This document shows positions 24,377 to 35,530 of a stretch of DNA of 56,293 nt, piece by piece. The DNA is from Hyphochytrium catenoides (Eukaryota; Sar; Hyphochytriomycetes; Hyphochytriales; Hyphochytriaceae), in contig FLMG01001375.1 of NCBI GenBank assembly GCA_900088475.1, positions 9,234-65,526 on the forward strand, in the 5' to 3' direction. Position 1 is the stretch's first letter. Each line of letters begins with the position of its first letter. A model generated the notes under the pieces. The model had not been told where the DNA came from, made no database searches, and worked only from the letters and a program-made list of their open reading frames with translations. A program made the position numbers and the translations under genes.

Positions 24377-26570
24377 ATGGACGATAGGACCACTGTCTCC
24401 ACTGTAGTCGTGGCAATCGTCCTACTGGTCTCCATTCTTTCGCTGACGTACGAGGCACCTAGAGGAGGAAGAGTTGTCCAGACTAAAGCCGATGGGAAGC
24501 ACAATCTTTGCGTCGTAGGCGGCGGTATAGGCGGAGCTTCGACCGCTTTCTTTCTCAGAGAAGCCTTTCCTGACTCCAACATTATTCTGTTCGAGAAAAC
24601 CGGAAGACTCGGTGGACGCCTTTCCTCCTTCTCTTACAACGGAACTGTGGTAGAGGCAGGGGGATCTATCATACATGACAGAAATCGCTACATGCGGTTG
24701 TTCTCGACTGCCCTAAACAAAGAAGATGCCAACTTAGAAAGAAGAAGCTGGGGCATCTACAACGGGAAAGAGTTTGTTATCCGCACGGCCAAGTGGCAGA
24801 TTGTAACGTTCTTCCGCATGTTCTGGCGCTATGGCCTAGACTTAATGTCTCTTTCCTCCGAGGTGAGCAAGCTCCTTTCGAGCTTTGATCGGATCTATGA
24901 CTTTCTGGATGCTGGGAAGGCGTATGAGAGCCCGATCGAGCTCTTTAAGGCTGTTGGTAAGAGCTGATTAGGGTGATCAGAGGATAGGGTTCTTACGATG
25001 AGGAAACAGGAACCAATAGCAAAGGTGGCCGTGAACTAGGATCAGCCTAGCGAGAAGGGGATGGAGTTGCGTAGTGGGAGATAGAGGTAATGCTCTTGTG
25101 GCGGTGTTCTGGGCATGAAGGAAATATGACCTGACTGCTATTGAGGCAAAAAAATGTGAAGCACCAAAGGAGAATGGTGAACAAAAGAAGAACCGGGAAG
25201 GCGCGATTAGCAGACTAGATTGTAACGGTTAACATCCCTGTTTCCTTCTGGCGTTGCAGATCTCTATAACCTCACCCAGCAACGTTTGGAGGACTATCTT
25301 AATGCTAGGATCTCCACCCGGCCTACCTTCCATGACGAGATTTCTCACGCCATCAACAAGGTGAACTATGGACAAACATTCAATATTAATGCTCTGGCAG
25401 GGATGGTTAGCCTATCAACCACTTCCGCGAAGCTATGGGCAGTTGAGGGAGGTCAACAGAAGGTAAGCCTGTCGTGATGTCAACAAAGTAGCTAGACTGC
25501 AGCCACCAAGACAGAATACGGAAGGGATGAGAAAAAGCTCTTTGTGAGGTCTGGTTGTAGGCACAGCGTCCTAGATATCCGTGCTCTAATAAGTGAGGGA
25601 TGAACTGTTATATGAAGGTAGATAGAGTTTAAAGGAGAAACATGCATAGCGCTGTAACCGAAGTACTGACTCTTTTTCCAGCTCGTGGCAGACCTAATAG
25701 AGAAGGCACGGGCCGAAGTGCATCTTAACAATCCAGCCACAAGCATCACCAAGGGCGCGGCTGGGCAGTGGCTGCTAACAGCCAAAGACCGCACAAAGGC
25801 CGTCTGCTCGACGGTTACTATTGCCGCCCCACTCGAGTCAGCCGACCTTCAGCTTCCCTCAAGCATTCAGGAAAAGATCAACAGCTTCCCTCGTACTTCT
25901 TACTGGACCACACATACTACGTTTGTTCAGGGTACGGTGAACTCAGCCTTTTTTGTTCCTGAGGGGAAGAAGGCACCCCAGCAGGTGTTCACCATGGACT
26001 ACAACGGAGTATTTTTCACCTCTGTGTCACTGCAATCAGGTAAATTGGTCTGTTCTTGCAAAACTATTATGTGAGGTGGAAGATGCCTTCCTGCTGGCCG
26101 AGTCTCGTTAGTGGTCAAGACTGCTGCCTCTCCATGTCTGTCTCGCTATCCCTCCCAGCTATTTCGGGACTGACTTCGACCACGCAGCATGTCACTGGTA
26201 TTCCACTGAGCCCGTTTGCCCCGTCATGTTCATGTTCCTCTCTGCAGGCACCAGAGATTTGTATAAGGTCTTCTCCAGGGAGGCACTCACTCAAGCGCAG
26301 CTGGAACTTCTCTTTGAACCAGGTTTCTCGGTTGTATCCAAATATCCGTGGAAGGCTTACCCCGAGTTCCAACCTCCTGAGGTGTTCAAACCCTTTATCC
26401 TAGATCCTGGTCTTTTCTATGTCAACGCGATAGAGCTAGGAGCTAGCGCCATGGAAGTCAGCGCGATAGGTGGCAGAAACGCAGCCAACCTGGTGAAGCA
26501 GCACTTACAGCCATCACCTGCTGCTTCGGGGCAGGAGACGGACAAGGCAGAGACACACTCAGAATTATGA
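24377..26570 (+). CDS. FCLY: Prenylcysteine oxidase / farnesylcysteine lyase
   Basis: Four exons: 24377-24956, 25260-25462, 25682-26039, 26248-26570 (stop TGA), phases 1, 0, 1, giving 487 aa against ~500 in plant and animal members. A hydrophobic segment at residues ~9-24 ('VVVAIVLLVSILSL') is a signal peptide or anchor, as expected for this lysosomal/vacuolar or secretory flavoprotein. The FAD site follows: 'VVGGGIGGASTAFFL' (~46-60), 'IILFEKTGRLGGRLSSF', and 'VVEAGGSIIHDRNRYM', the family's G-G-S-I block. The C-terminus has 'YPWKAYPEFQPPEVFKPFIL' and 'VNAIELGASAMEVSAIGGRN', the second half of the FAD fold. The enzyme oxidises the thioether of farnesyl- or geranylgeranyl-cysteine released from degraded prenylated proteins, giving the prenyl aldehyde, cysteine and H2O2. 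Its last six bases overlap the 3' end of the convergent gene. Confidence 0.93.
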
Positions 26571-27882
26571 GCACTCATTGGCTTGGCTAGTCTCAAGGCT
26601 ATCTTTCTCTCTGCGGGCTCTGGACATTGCTCGCACGTTGGCCATGGTCACGGCTCGCTGCTTTAGGAAGGGCCAAATCTTGATATCTACCAATGCCTCA
26701 GGAGTCCGATGAGCTAGCAAAAGCTCATTACACAGCCGGGCCATTCCAGGAATAAAGATATCACACTCAATCTTCTCTTCCCCTGTATCTAAGAATAAAA
26801 TAGAAGTCCAGCAACAGTAACCCTCGTAGCTAGTTCGAAAGCTCAACCTTTCTGGCTGTCTCTCCAGAGCCTGTGCCTGGGAACTCCGACCTGCTGCTCT
26901 ATCGACGTGGATTCGACTCGTAGCCGTTGCTGGCCTTTCGTAGATTACGTTATAGAAACGTCGATTGAGCATGTTGCTTCCTGCTACACCCTCAGCAAGG
27001 GATTCTGTCATTAGCTCTTCTGCCTTCATATATTGACTCCAGGCTTCCAACCGGCTGGCGTGACCTTTGTCTTGTCTGCTCCAGAAAGAATAAAGGCGGT
27101 GAACTCTCAGTCTACTCTCAAGGGATCCTCACTCTCTTACGTCTGATTATAGCTCCATGATGCCCTTCGTGGGCCTAGCAGCCGTCTGGCAAATTCCCGA
27201 ATGACTCTCTCATTCTCCCGAATCGCTTGCTGGTTTCTCTCTTGACGCTGGAGAGACGTCGTCACCTCAGCTAGATTGAGGAAAATGTCTTCGTGACAAA
27301 AGGCACCCACCTGACTAAAAACTGCAATTGCTTTCCTGATTAACGCTTCGTAGCGGCGCCGATGAACCGGATTGAGAATCTGATTCAGCAGTTACCGTTA
27401 GAAGTCTAGAGGGTAAGCTTCATCTGGGCTTTAGACTGCCATTCTCTACCCTGCTTACCTCATGGCTCGTGCCACTTTGTTCAAGCTGCGCACCCAACTC
27501 AGCTATAATCGACTCCTCGTTGGACTCCCATATCTGCGATTTAGCCTCTGTTGTCCTCTTGTGCCCCAGCTCCCGCTCCAACAACAGTTGCGATTGCTCT
27601 ACATGCAGCTACTCGGCAAAGTCAGGAAGGTGAGGCTTTGCTGAGGGAAGCGAAGCGCTAGTTTACCTCATCCAGTCTGACTTCTGCCTGCACAACTTCC
27701 TTCTTGAGCTTATCAAGAGCCTGATCGCATTGCTTTAGGCTTTCCTGCACGCCCGATAGAAGCCCATGCACTGGCCCAACTTGCTCCAAGGCCTCGTTGT
27801 TAGGTGTGGCTTGGTCTATTGCATGCAGAGCAATAAGCAGATCCCGCTCTATCTTTGTAAGAGCCTCCAGACAGTCCGCCAT
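26565..27882 (-). CDS. Coiled-coil protein of unknown function
   Basis: Four exons on the minus strand: 27882-27667, 27608-27459, 27379-27141, 27075-26565 (stop TAA), phases 0, 0, 2, giving about 371 aa. The first ~125 residues are long heptad-like helices ('LKQCDQALDKLKKEVVQAEV', 'QSQLLLERELGHKRTTEA'). Residues ~130-200 continue helical with 'YEALIRKAIAVFSQVGAFCH' and 'QERNQQAIRENERVIREFAR'. The C-terminal part has a mixed composition ('GEEKIECDIFIPGMARLCNE') and may be a small globular domain. A short intron inside the last exon (near 26810) is possible but not needed, since the frame stays open. I do not recognise the family. A subunit of a coiled-coil complex (tethering, kinetochore, cilium) would fit; none is supported specifically. 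Confidence 0.65.
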
Positions 27883-28891
27883 AGCCCAAGTGTTGTTCCT
27901 TCGCCTTCTTCAGCAACAGATTATCACAGCTGTGACTCGTTAGAATCGTAATTGGCAGGCTTTGGCCCTTGGCGACAGCTCAAGGATGAAAACTCCATCA
28001 GAATGACCATGTCACCGCGATAGCGTGCTAGGAGAACTTCCCACCATCAAGAATGTCCCCTAAAAGCATTGCCAAATGTGGAATAGCACCAAGAAGCTAC
28101 TCAAGGTACCGTGTTAAGACTATCTGCCTCCTCATGGATGGGCCCAGACGATCATTGAAGAACTATTGGAAAAGAAAGCTCCATCATCATTTCATCAATC
28201 TTCATCCTTCCCCCCAAATCCCAATAACCCATTGTTGATTATATCGATTTATACCAGTAGTTAACAGCAAGGGGGCGCTTTCTTTCACTGAGTGAAAGCT
28301 GTTCCTGATATCGGAAGCGATATCAGACTCCTTGCGAAACAGAACCGCTGAATACGGCTTATTAGGAATCCAATTGCAATGCGGGTCCCAGTTACAGCAG
28401 TACAACCGCAAGATGAAAACGACAGTCTCCAGAGTTCCCCCTGGAGTCTCAGAGAACAGCATTTCTCTTCCCCGGCTGCGGAGATCTGAGTCTTCTCTGA
28501 GTCTCCATACCATCTGGAGCTACGTATCGTCTGTCAGGGTCAATGCCATTCCTATCTCAACGAGAGCTCAATGCGATGGGTTCGCAAAGACTGCATTGAG
28601 GGCGCCCATCTTAAGTTCAGGTGACGAAAGATCTCAAAAGCAATCTGCCTCCTGCCCGATTCTTGCAGAAAAGGTTGCGTCGCCCGCTGGTTGGAAGGAG
28701 AGGTAGAGCCACTGCTGACGATGCACCTAGGCGGCCAGCTGGAAGCTGGGCCTGTTAGTGAGCTCCTACTATATTTGGCCTAAGGCAAAAGTAAACGTGA
28801 GAAGGAATCAACGGGTACATCGGGTACAGATAAATAAGTGTCCAGGGCCAGGACGGGGCTTGGACTTTGCTAGCTTCAAGTCAAATCTAAA
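27883..28891. other. divergent intergenic region with hairpins
   Basis: Between the start of the coiled-coil gene (minus) and the start of the CCT gene (plus), so both promoters should be here. Two adjacent perfect hairpins lie at 28282-28326 and are listed separately. Open frames at 28202-28513 (minus) and 28332-28706 (plus) overlap each other and show no motif or splice partner. Confidence 0.45.
28282..28326. repeat. two adjacent perfect hairpins
   Basis: 'ctttcact g agtgaaag' (28282-28298) and 'ctgatatcg gaag cgatatcag' (28305-28326) are two perfect stem-loops six bases apart. They may be cis-regulatory sites in the shared promoter region or part of a structured RNA. No conserved RNA family was recognised. 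Confidence 0.6.
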
Positions 28892-31385
28892 ATGGCGGAC
28901 CAGCTGCGGGTGTTTGTCCATCTGAATGGCGGGGGGGAAGATCCAAACAAGCTCAAGGAGACACCCGCTATTGTCTTTCTGCAAAAACCGCTACGATGGG
29001 ATGAAGTCGTATCAGAACTCTTAAGGACTGCCAACGCCGACCTGCCAGGAACTATATACACCCGCGCCGATCTCGACCCTTGCCGGTTATTCCTTCTTCC
29101 CGGAGGACCAAGTGGCATTGCTGCAGAAGTACGTGCACGTCCTGTTCCTATGCTCTTGATTGAAGTGCCTTGTCGGCCCTCATACGGAAATGAGCCTATC
29201 ATTATTATCCTTTGATTGGTGTTATGCTTATGCATCTTAACCCATATTTATCTGCCTCCCTGAGCAGCTAACTAGGCGGTCAATAGAAGTGGGGGTGAGA
29301 GACAATGATCACATCGCCATTAGCAGACACAGAGAGGACTACAAGAGGCCAGACAGGCCAAGGAAAGCTGTTGGACAGTCTCAGTTATCTTCATCCTTAC
29401 CTCCTCGAAAAGAGAGTCACGTCCTCGCTGGCCCTCTACCTGCCCCGAGCGATATCCGCTTTCCCTCAGCGATCAATGTGCAGCCAAGGAGGGTACCACC
29501 GGTATGGACTTACAGCTTGTAGGGCTGCTAAATAGCCTTAGCTCTCATTGTTTACTAAGTTCCCTCCGCGATTTATTTTACTCTCAGCCACCGACCCAGC
29601 GGCCCGCTTATGGCCCCACCCAGGCCGAGATAGCAAAAGCTGCGGCAGATAATAGGAAGAAGAGATACCGGAGCATATCAGGTAGTGGAGCCAACACTTG
29701 GACGCGATCTCTATCGTCACTATCCGTCCCGCTTCTAAGGCAGGAACATTTATGTGCTGTTTGTCTTTCCCACTAGCATGTCGTCTTTGTCTCTCTTTTT
29801 TTTCTTCTCTCTCTCTCTCTGTCTCTTCCTCTGTACCTTTCTCTCGGTCTGCTTCTCTTCCTCTGTTGATGATCACAGTCCACTTTGAGGATCGTTGCTG
29901 GTCCTTGGGCCTGTGTGTGCATTCTGCCTTTCCTGTAGTTGAATCCTTGTGTTTCATGATGCAGGGAAAATGGGTGCTATGAAGAAGCTTTTCTCCTTGG
30001 GCGTGATATCAAATGACGAGAAGGGTATTTTGAAGGATTTGCTGGTACAAGGAGACAACTCTTCTTTGGAAGAAGCTCTGGATAATTATGTAGCAACAGG
30101 GAATACTTCGCAGCTCACAGCATTGCTCAATGAGGTGAGATAAGAGAGTCCGATTGGGCTAGGCGATCGTCAGGGAAACAGCATTGTCCTTACATACTAG
30201 AGTCCATTGACCTCGACAGCTAGAAGTCTTCGTTGTTAACAGCGATCGTGCAGGAGCGTACTAAGCTATATAGAAAGAGAGGAGACGTCGGAGATGAAGA
30301 GTTCAAGACTGTGGCCGATCTTCTGGTTCAGGGCATCGACATGGATGGGCTCGCCTTTACTGAAGTGAGTCACCTAAAAGGCAGACCCTATGTTATCCTC
30401 ACAACAACTAACATCGCGGTGCGAAACCTACCCCTCCTTGTATCTCCATCCCTGCTCATAGCCAGCTAGTTATGTTCCTGCACCCTCTCAGCACGATACG
30501 CACAACCTTCTACCCTCTGGACATCCTCTGGATGCTGGAGCTCGCTTACTTCAAGCTCTGGACGAAGATTTACAGCCCTGGGCTCCTGTACAGAGTAACA
30601 CCGCTCCTACGAGCAAGGCCGTTAGCCCTCCAATTGAAGAGCAAGCTTTACCTCCGCTTTCACTGGGGACAGTACCGGCAATAGGTGGCGGCGTGGGAAC
30701 GTTCGCACCTTCCACAACATCTCCAGGATACCGCTTGAGTACCATGCCTACACCGCAACAGGCCAGCTTCTATTCCCATCAAGGAGCTGGGCTTGCTGCT
30801 GCTAGTTGGGGATATGTTCCTACGGCAGGAAGCATACCAGGTGTGGGTATACTCTCGCCTCAAATGCACATGTACATGCAAGCTGGTGGCCAATTGCATG
30901 GCAACCCCCTTATTTCTCAACAACTATCAGCTGCAGGACTCGCTTCTTACGGGGCAGCTGCAAACTATGCCATGTACTTGAACAGTTATGACTCTTTGGC
31001 CAATCAGAACACTGGTAGTAGGGCCAGGGCCAAGTTGGAGATGCCAAACTATCCTCCTCCTGTCTCTAAGGAAGAGAGAAAGAAGAAAATTCAGAAATGG
31101 CTAGAGAAAAGAGCTAGAAGGGACTTCTCGAACAAGTCTTCTTATCCTGTGCGGCGGAACATTGCTACTCAACGCAAGAGAGGAGAGGATGGCCGCTTCA
31201 TCAAGACAGGTGAAAAAGTAACCGGAACTGGCAGGGTGTCGACGGACGCTGGGGATAGTCCTCCTGATGACCCGTCCTATTACTTTGCGGATGGGGAGCA
31301 GGAGGGCGGAGGGGGAGTGTATCTAGGGGAGGACCAATTTCAGGGAGAGTTCGTTTGGCCGCAGGCCTCCCCTAGCGCTTTATAG
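28892..31385 (+). CDS. CCT-domain protein with ubiquitin-fold-like N-terminus
   Basis: Six exons: 28892-29128, 29268-29501, 29588-29681, 29965-30134, 30227-30364, 30492-31385 (stop TAG), phases 0, 0, 1, 0, 0, giving 588 aa. Residues 1-~95 ('LRVFVHLNGGG' ... 'IEVGVRDNDHIAIS') read like a small beta-grasp (ubiquitin/PB1-like) domain; this is a guess from strand pattern. A Pro/Arg linker leads to a basic helix ('DNRKKRYRSISGKMGAMKKL'). Two related helical units follow: 'ISNDEKGILKDLLVQGDN' and 'VGDEEFKTVADLLVQGID'. A Gly/Ala/Gln-rich stretch precedes the CCT motif at ~484-530 ('KKIQKWLEKRARRDFSNKSS', 'VRRNIATQRKRGEDGRFIK'), which keeps the R-x5-K-R-x-x-R-x-F and G-R-F-x-K signatures of CONSTANS/TOC1-type proteins. 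CCT domains act in nuclear transcription complexes, often NF-Y-dependent. A nuclear regulator is the likely role. Confidence 0.8.
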
Positions 31386-32658
31386 CTAGTTCAAGTCTCA
31401 CTCCGTTTCTTTTGTGCTGTCTTCTCTGGCTTCCTGTCAGACTTTGTCACTAAGGCCGTGTTCCATTGCTATTCATCTTCTCCTCAGTTCATCTAGCTCC
31501 ATTTCTATCTGTTCGGCCCCTATTTATGAAAAACAATCAAGCTCATGATGCTGATAGAGGATGCTTCACCAGTTTTGCTCGCTGTACATTTGACAGACGT
31601 TCGGTAGTCGGCACAGTCAAATATCTGTTTCTTGTGCGGCGCGTTTAGAAGAAGGCTTGGAACCTCTAGGTAGTGAGGCTGTCCTAAGTTGTTAGGCAAT
31701 GGATATACTGGCGAGGACCCGACTACTCCGCATTTGCTGGACCCGACTACTCCGCATTTGACGCTCCGCTCTGGAAGACATGTCTTGCGGGCCTCTGCAG
31801 AAGGCTTCTTGCCTCTGGTCAGTTACTGGTAACCATGGTACAGGTAGCATTTATGTCACTAAGAAGTCACCTTGCACTGGAAGTTTGGTAGCGCACCCTA
31901 CACCTTAAAGAACGAAAGCGGTGAGCTATTTGTGTTTGCCACAGATGAGGAAAGCAACTGCAGAGATAGCTGCGTTCTGCTTGCGGGTGGATCATTATCC
32001 AACCTTTTAGTAAGCTTGACGAACCTTTAAGGCAGTGCCACTGTGCTCGAGGACATCATGACAGGGTTAGACACATTTGGAGAGAGATGCACACGAGCCC
32101 ATGCGATGGACAGACAGACAGACGGCCCGACATTCGAATATGATCGTCCTTTTTTAGTTTGTCCCTTAGCAAGTGACACGTTTGGAGTGCATTTTAAGGC
32201 TGTCCAAGTGGCGTCCATTTTGCGTCCGTCATTCAATCGCAATTAGAAGGTGCTTCACAAGCCTCATGCGACTAAAAGCCGCAATCAACCCATCACAGCT
32301 CACAACCACGTTTGTACTCCATCACAGGTTAGACCTTCAGCTTCAGCAGTGGATCGGCGCTCAGATAGGGTCAAGGACGACAGAGTTCAGCATAGATGCA
32401 TGTTAGTGGAAACGTAGGTAGATAGTCTGCAGAAAGAGAATGCAACTGAGGCATCCCAAACTGCAATGGGGTATCCTTGAAGCGGGATTATGGCGGTAAA
32501 GTGGCAACAGGCGCTTCTCCTGTTGAGAAGTTTATCAAGGATCCAACGACTAAGAAGTCTCACCACAGGCAATCAAGGTAAATAAGCTAATAGCTAATAC
32601 TTTATTTGTACACAGGGTCTGTGTATACCCAGGAAGAAGGCGGAGAATAACCTCTCCT
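31386..32658. other. intergenic, convergent 3' ends
   Basis: Downstream of the CCT gene (+) and of the glycoside hydrolase gene (-). No exon chain is seen. A short direct repeat occurs at 31715-31762. Short frames at 32027-32246 mirror each other on the two strands and are not supported. Confidence 0.5.
31715..31762. repeat. 24-bp tandem direct repeat, two copies
   Basis: The unit beginning 'ggacccgactactccgcatt' is present twice in direct succession and differs only in its last two bases. A short local duplication in intergenic DNA. Confidence 0.85.
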
Positions 32659-35402
32659 CTACCTGACGCCATCTGCGGAAGCTAGAGCCTCCAAAACGAG
32701 TGTGCGGGCTAACAAATAGTCTCGTGGGTCTAAAGAAAAGAGCTGTTGGCGCTCTACACTACGCTTGCTAACCTTGTTAAAGTCGCTCAGGTCTGAGGTC
32801 CGTAAGATTAACTTCATAACCTGGTAGAAAAATAAAGTTAGAGAACATTTAGCTTCCTCCAATCTACTTTGCATGCTTCAAAAACAACTGTGTCTCACGC
32901 CTTCTTCTCTCTCTGTAAAGTCCAAGTGGTGATGACTCTTGCCCTCCTTATACGCAATGCAGTCTCGTACCTTTCGGAACAGATCTTCCGCCTGCGTCTG
33001 AGGTAAGAGCGTCTCTGCAAGCTTCAGTAGCTCATAGTCCTGCACTGCAGCCCGCAGGGACTCGTATCTTAAGGTCTCTACTGGGTACCCGTCCGGGCCA
33101 GGTAGTACAAAATACATATCGCCTACTTGCCAGCTCTCCGCCCTCCACTTGAGGCTCCTCCAAGGCTCAGCGGGCCATAAGCAGAAGTTCCAGCGCAGGA
33201 AACCGTCCAGCTTGAGGAAAAAGGTGAGCCAACCTATGAGCTGGCCCTCTACCAACGAAGAGCCTACGAAATTGTTCGGAAAGGGAGGCACGCAACAGAC
33301 GTACCAGAGCATCCTGCCGCCATTGGCATGCACATGCTCTCTCAACTCTCGTGTGATCTTCATGTCTTCACAGACAAGAGGTAGTAGTGGGACACAGTCA
33401 ATCACTTCAGGCGGTGCAAACTTCATGAACTCGAAGTGATTGATGGCGACTTTGAGTTTGAATTCTGGTGCTACCGAGCGCAGGAATTCCACCTGGAAGA
33501 GAAGGCATTAGAACACTAGATTAGTCACAGGAGGCAGTCTATCCTGACAAAGAAAGAGAGTTCTGAGGAGCATGGATAGAGAGTGATCGCGGCAGCGCAA
33601 TGATCTTCTTCTGTTCGTCAAAGTCCCTGAACTCTCAGTCCAAAAAGGGTTTCTACAGAGCGTGCTACGCACCTGATTGTAGAAGAGTTGCATATTGCTA
33701 GGCTCATCCGCGCATATTCTCACTCTGTCGAGCACTCCCCTCTCTTTGAAAAAGTTATAGACCCCTCTCAAAAAGGCCTTAACCTCTGACACAGTCCGAA
33801 GGTAGCGAAAGGAACAGTCGCTCTGTCCCATCAGTGTGAGGATAGCGATGTCAGACGGTATGAAGCTCCAAGAAGGCGCCAAGCATAACAGCAGCTATTA
33901 AGCACTATAGGAAAGGCCAGAGAGAAATAGAGAGAGCTAGATAAAGTGTTACCTCATTATAGCAACGGATTCGCCAGTTATCTACTGCCCCTTCTATTGT
34001 GCCTCCAAAGCCATACGCCTCGTCCACCCAAATCTACCATCAATAAGGTGAGAAGCCAGACAGATGGGGAGAACGTTTGGCGGATGCTGAGGCTCCTTTC
34101 GCTAACCCAGCAGTGCCTCAGTGGTCAAGTAAGAATCAAGAACGTAAGGCTCACTCAATAACGCGAACACCCTTGGCCCCTCAGGCAACACCTTCCTTAC
34201 CGACATGATCCCGAACAGCTCTATCTCCTTATGCATCGAGTACTTTTCAGCCAAGTATAAGAGCTTCTCCACCACTGAGAAGTCTAAAGTGATAGGGGTT
34301 CCGGTTCCACCCGTGCTCGATACGAAGATAGCAGAATGCTCATATAGAGAGGAAGGATAGCCCTTCTCTAGATAGCATTGCTGGCCAGCCCATGGCACTT
34401 CCGTGCAGACGATCGTTACAGCTTTCTGCCCTAGGACGGATAGGGACTCATAATACCGGTCGATCAGCTCAAAGTGTCGCTCCGACCAGAGCGAAGTGTG
34501 ATGGCCCCGTGCTTCAAAAGAAAGAGAGGCAGAGACAGGCAGAGCGTGATTCTCGTCAGACCGTTGTGAGACAGACCGCAATTGAAGAGCCGAAGCGTCA
34601 GACAATGACGTTTGAAATGGGTTCGGTTCTTCCTGATATACTGAGTCCCATAGATTAACAGATCTGATCGTGCTTTGTCCACCTACCGATAGAGCTTAAA
34701 TGCTGCCATAGATCCAGATGAAACTTCCAGTCCCCAGGGTCAGGAAGATGGACATTTTCGACTTTCAGCAGTATGGATCCTCTCCAACTGACTGCCTCAT
34801 CGCAGAAGCCAGCAGCATGTGTATAGACACAAGCCTCCACCTCGTAGGTGCCGGGCGGGGTTGAAGAAGGGACTGTTATCCTGTCGATTAAAGTCAACGT
34901 CAAGAATGTATAGAACGAACCAAGGTGGAATGTGGTTAAGGTGTATATCAAGCCCTTGGAGAGCTGCCATGGTCTTGACGTCTCTCTCTCTCCTTTGTTA
35001 GCAGCGATGCCTCACATTTCTTTAAACTTCCATTTCTTGTACTTATTGATCGTATTTACTGGAGTCGGCGACAGCTTACCTCACAAAGACCGCGTGAGCC
35101 TTCGAGGCTTTGTTTGAAAAGCCGTTCTGCTCGAAGTATTCCATCACCATGTTTCCACCTTCATCCTCCACAAAGCCCACTATTAGGGCCTCTATATCGT
35201 CGAGAGAGATACCTCCCTTGTTGTTAACTATGTGGAAGGCCAATCTGGCTCGTGGAGCATGCCCGAAGGGATGGAGCCAGGCAGTTTCGTCTGTTGAGAA
35301 AACAAAAGGTCTCGAAGACGAGATGTGAATTTGAAGTGCACAGACTTCGTTCCTCGCTGCCGAGAGCTTGTAGGTGCTAGTAAGATCTCTGTCGTAGTAC
35401 AT
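32659..35402 (-). CDS. Glycoside hydrolase-like protein, DUF4091 / GH123-like
   Basis: Seven exons on the minus strand: 35402-35080, 34880-34687, 34511-34201, 34033-33953, 33894-33673, 33492-32971, 32820-32659 (stop TAG), with agreeing phases (2, 1, 0, 0, 0, 0), giving 604 aa. The N-terminal beta domain starts with 'LSAARNEVCALQIHISSS', the usual opening of this family. It leads into 'GDWKFHLDLWQHLSS' and 'SLWSERHFELIDRYYESLS', the hallmark junction to the catalytic barrel. Then come 'VPWAGQQCY', the acidic 'RVRICADEPSNMQLF' (candidate catalytic Asp-Glu pair), 'GGRMLWYVCCVPPFPNNFV', 'LIGWLTFFLKLDGFLRWNF', and 'YESLRAAVQDYELLKL' at the end of the barrel. GH123 enzymes are beta-N-acetylgalactosaminidases; most DUF4091 proteins are uncharacterised. 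No signal peptide is seen at this start, so a cytosolic enzyme or an additional upstream exon are both possible. Mostly known from bacteria and scattered eukaryotes. Confidence 0.85.
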
Positions 35403-35530
35403 GTAGATAGAAGGAGAAAGATATTAGACCGCGTAGCTGACAAGACAGACGGAGCCACCTTCATGATGGGGAACTTTCTCGAGGACAGAGGGAAGAGAGA
35501 TAGGTGAAAGAGTGTGGGATGACGGAGGAT

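Noticed and set aside
28202-28706. overlapping frames on both strands in the divergent region
   Set aside because: Mutual shadows with no motif, no splice partner and no start context.
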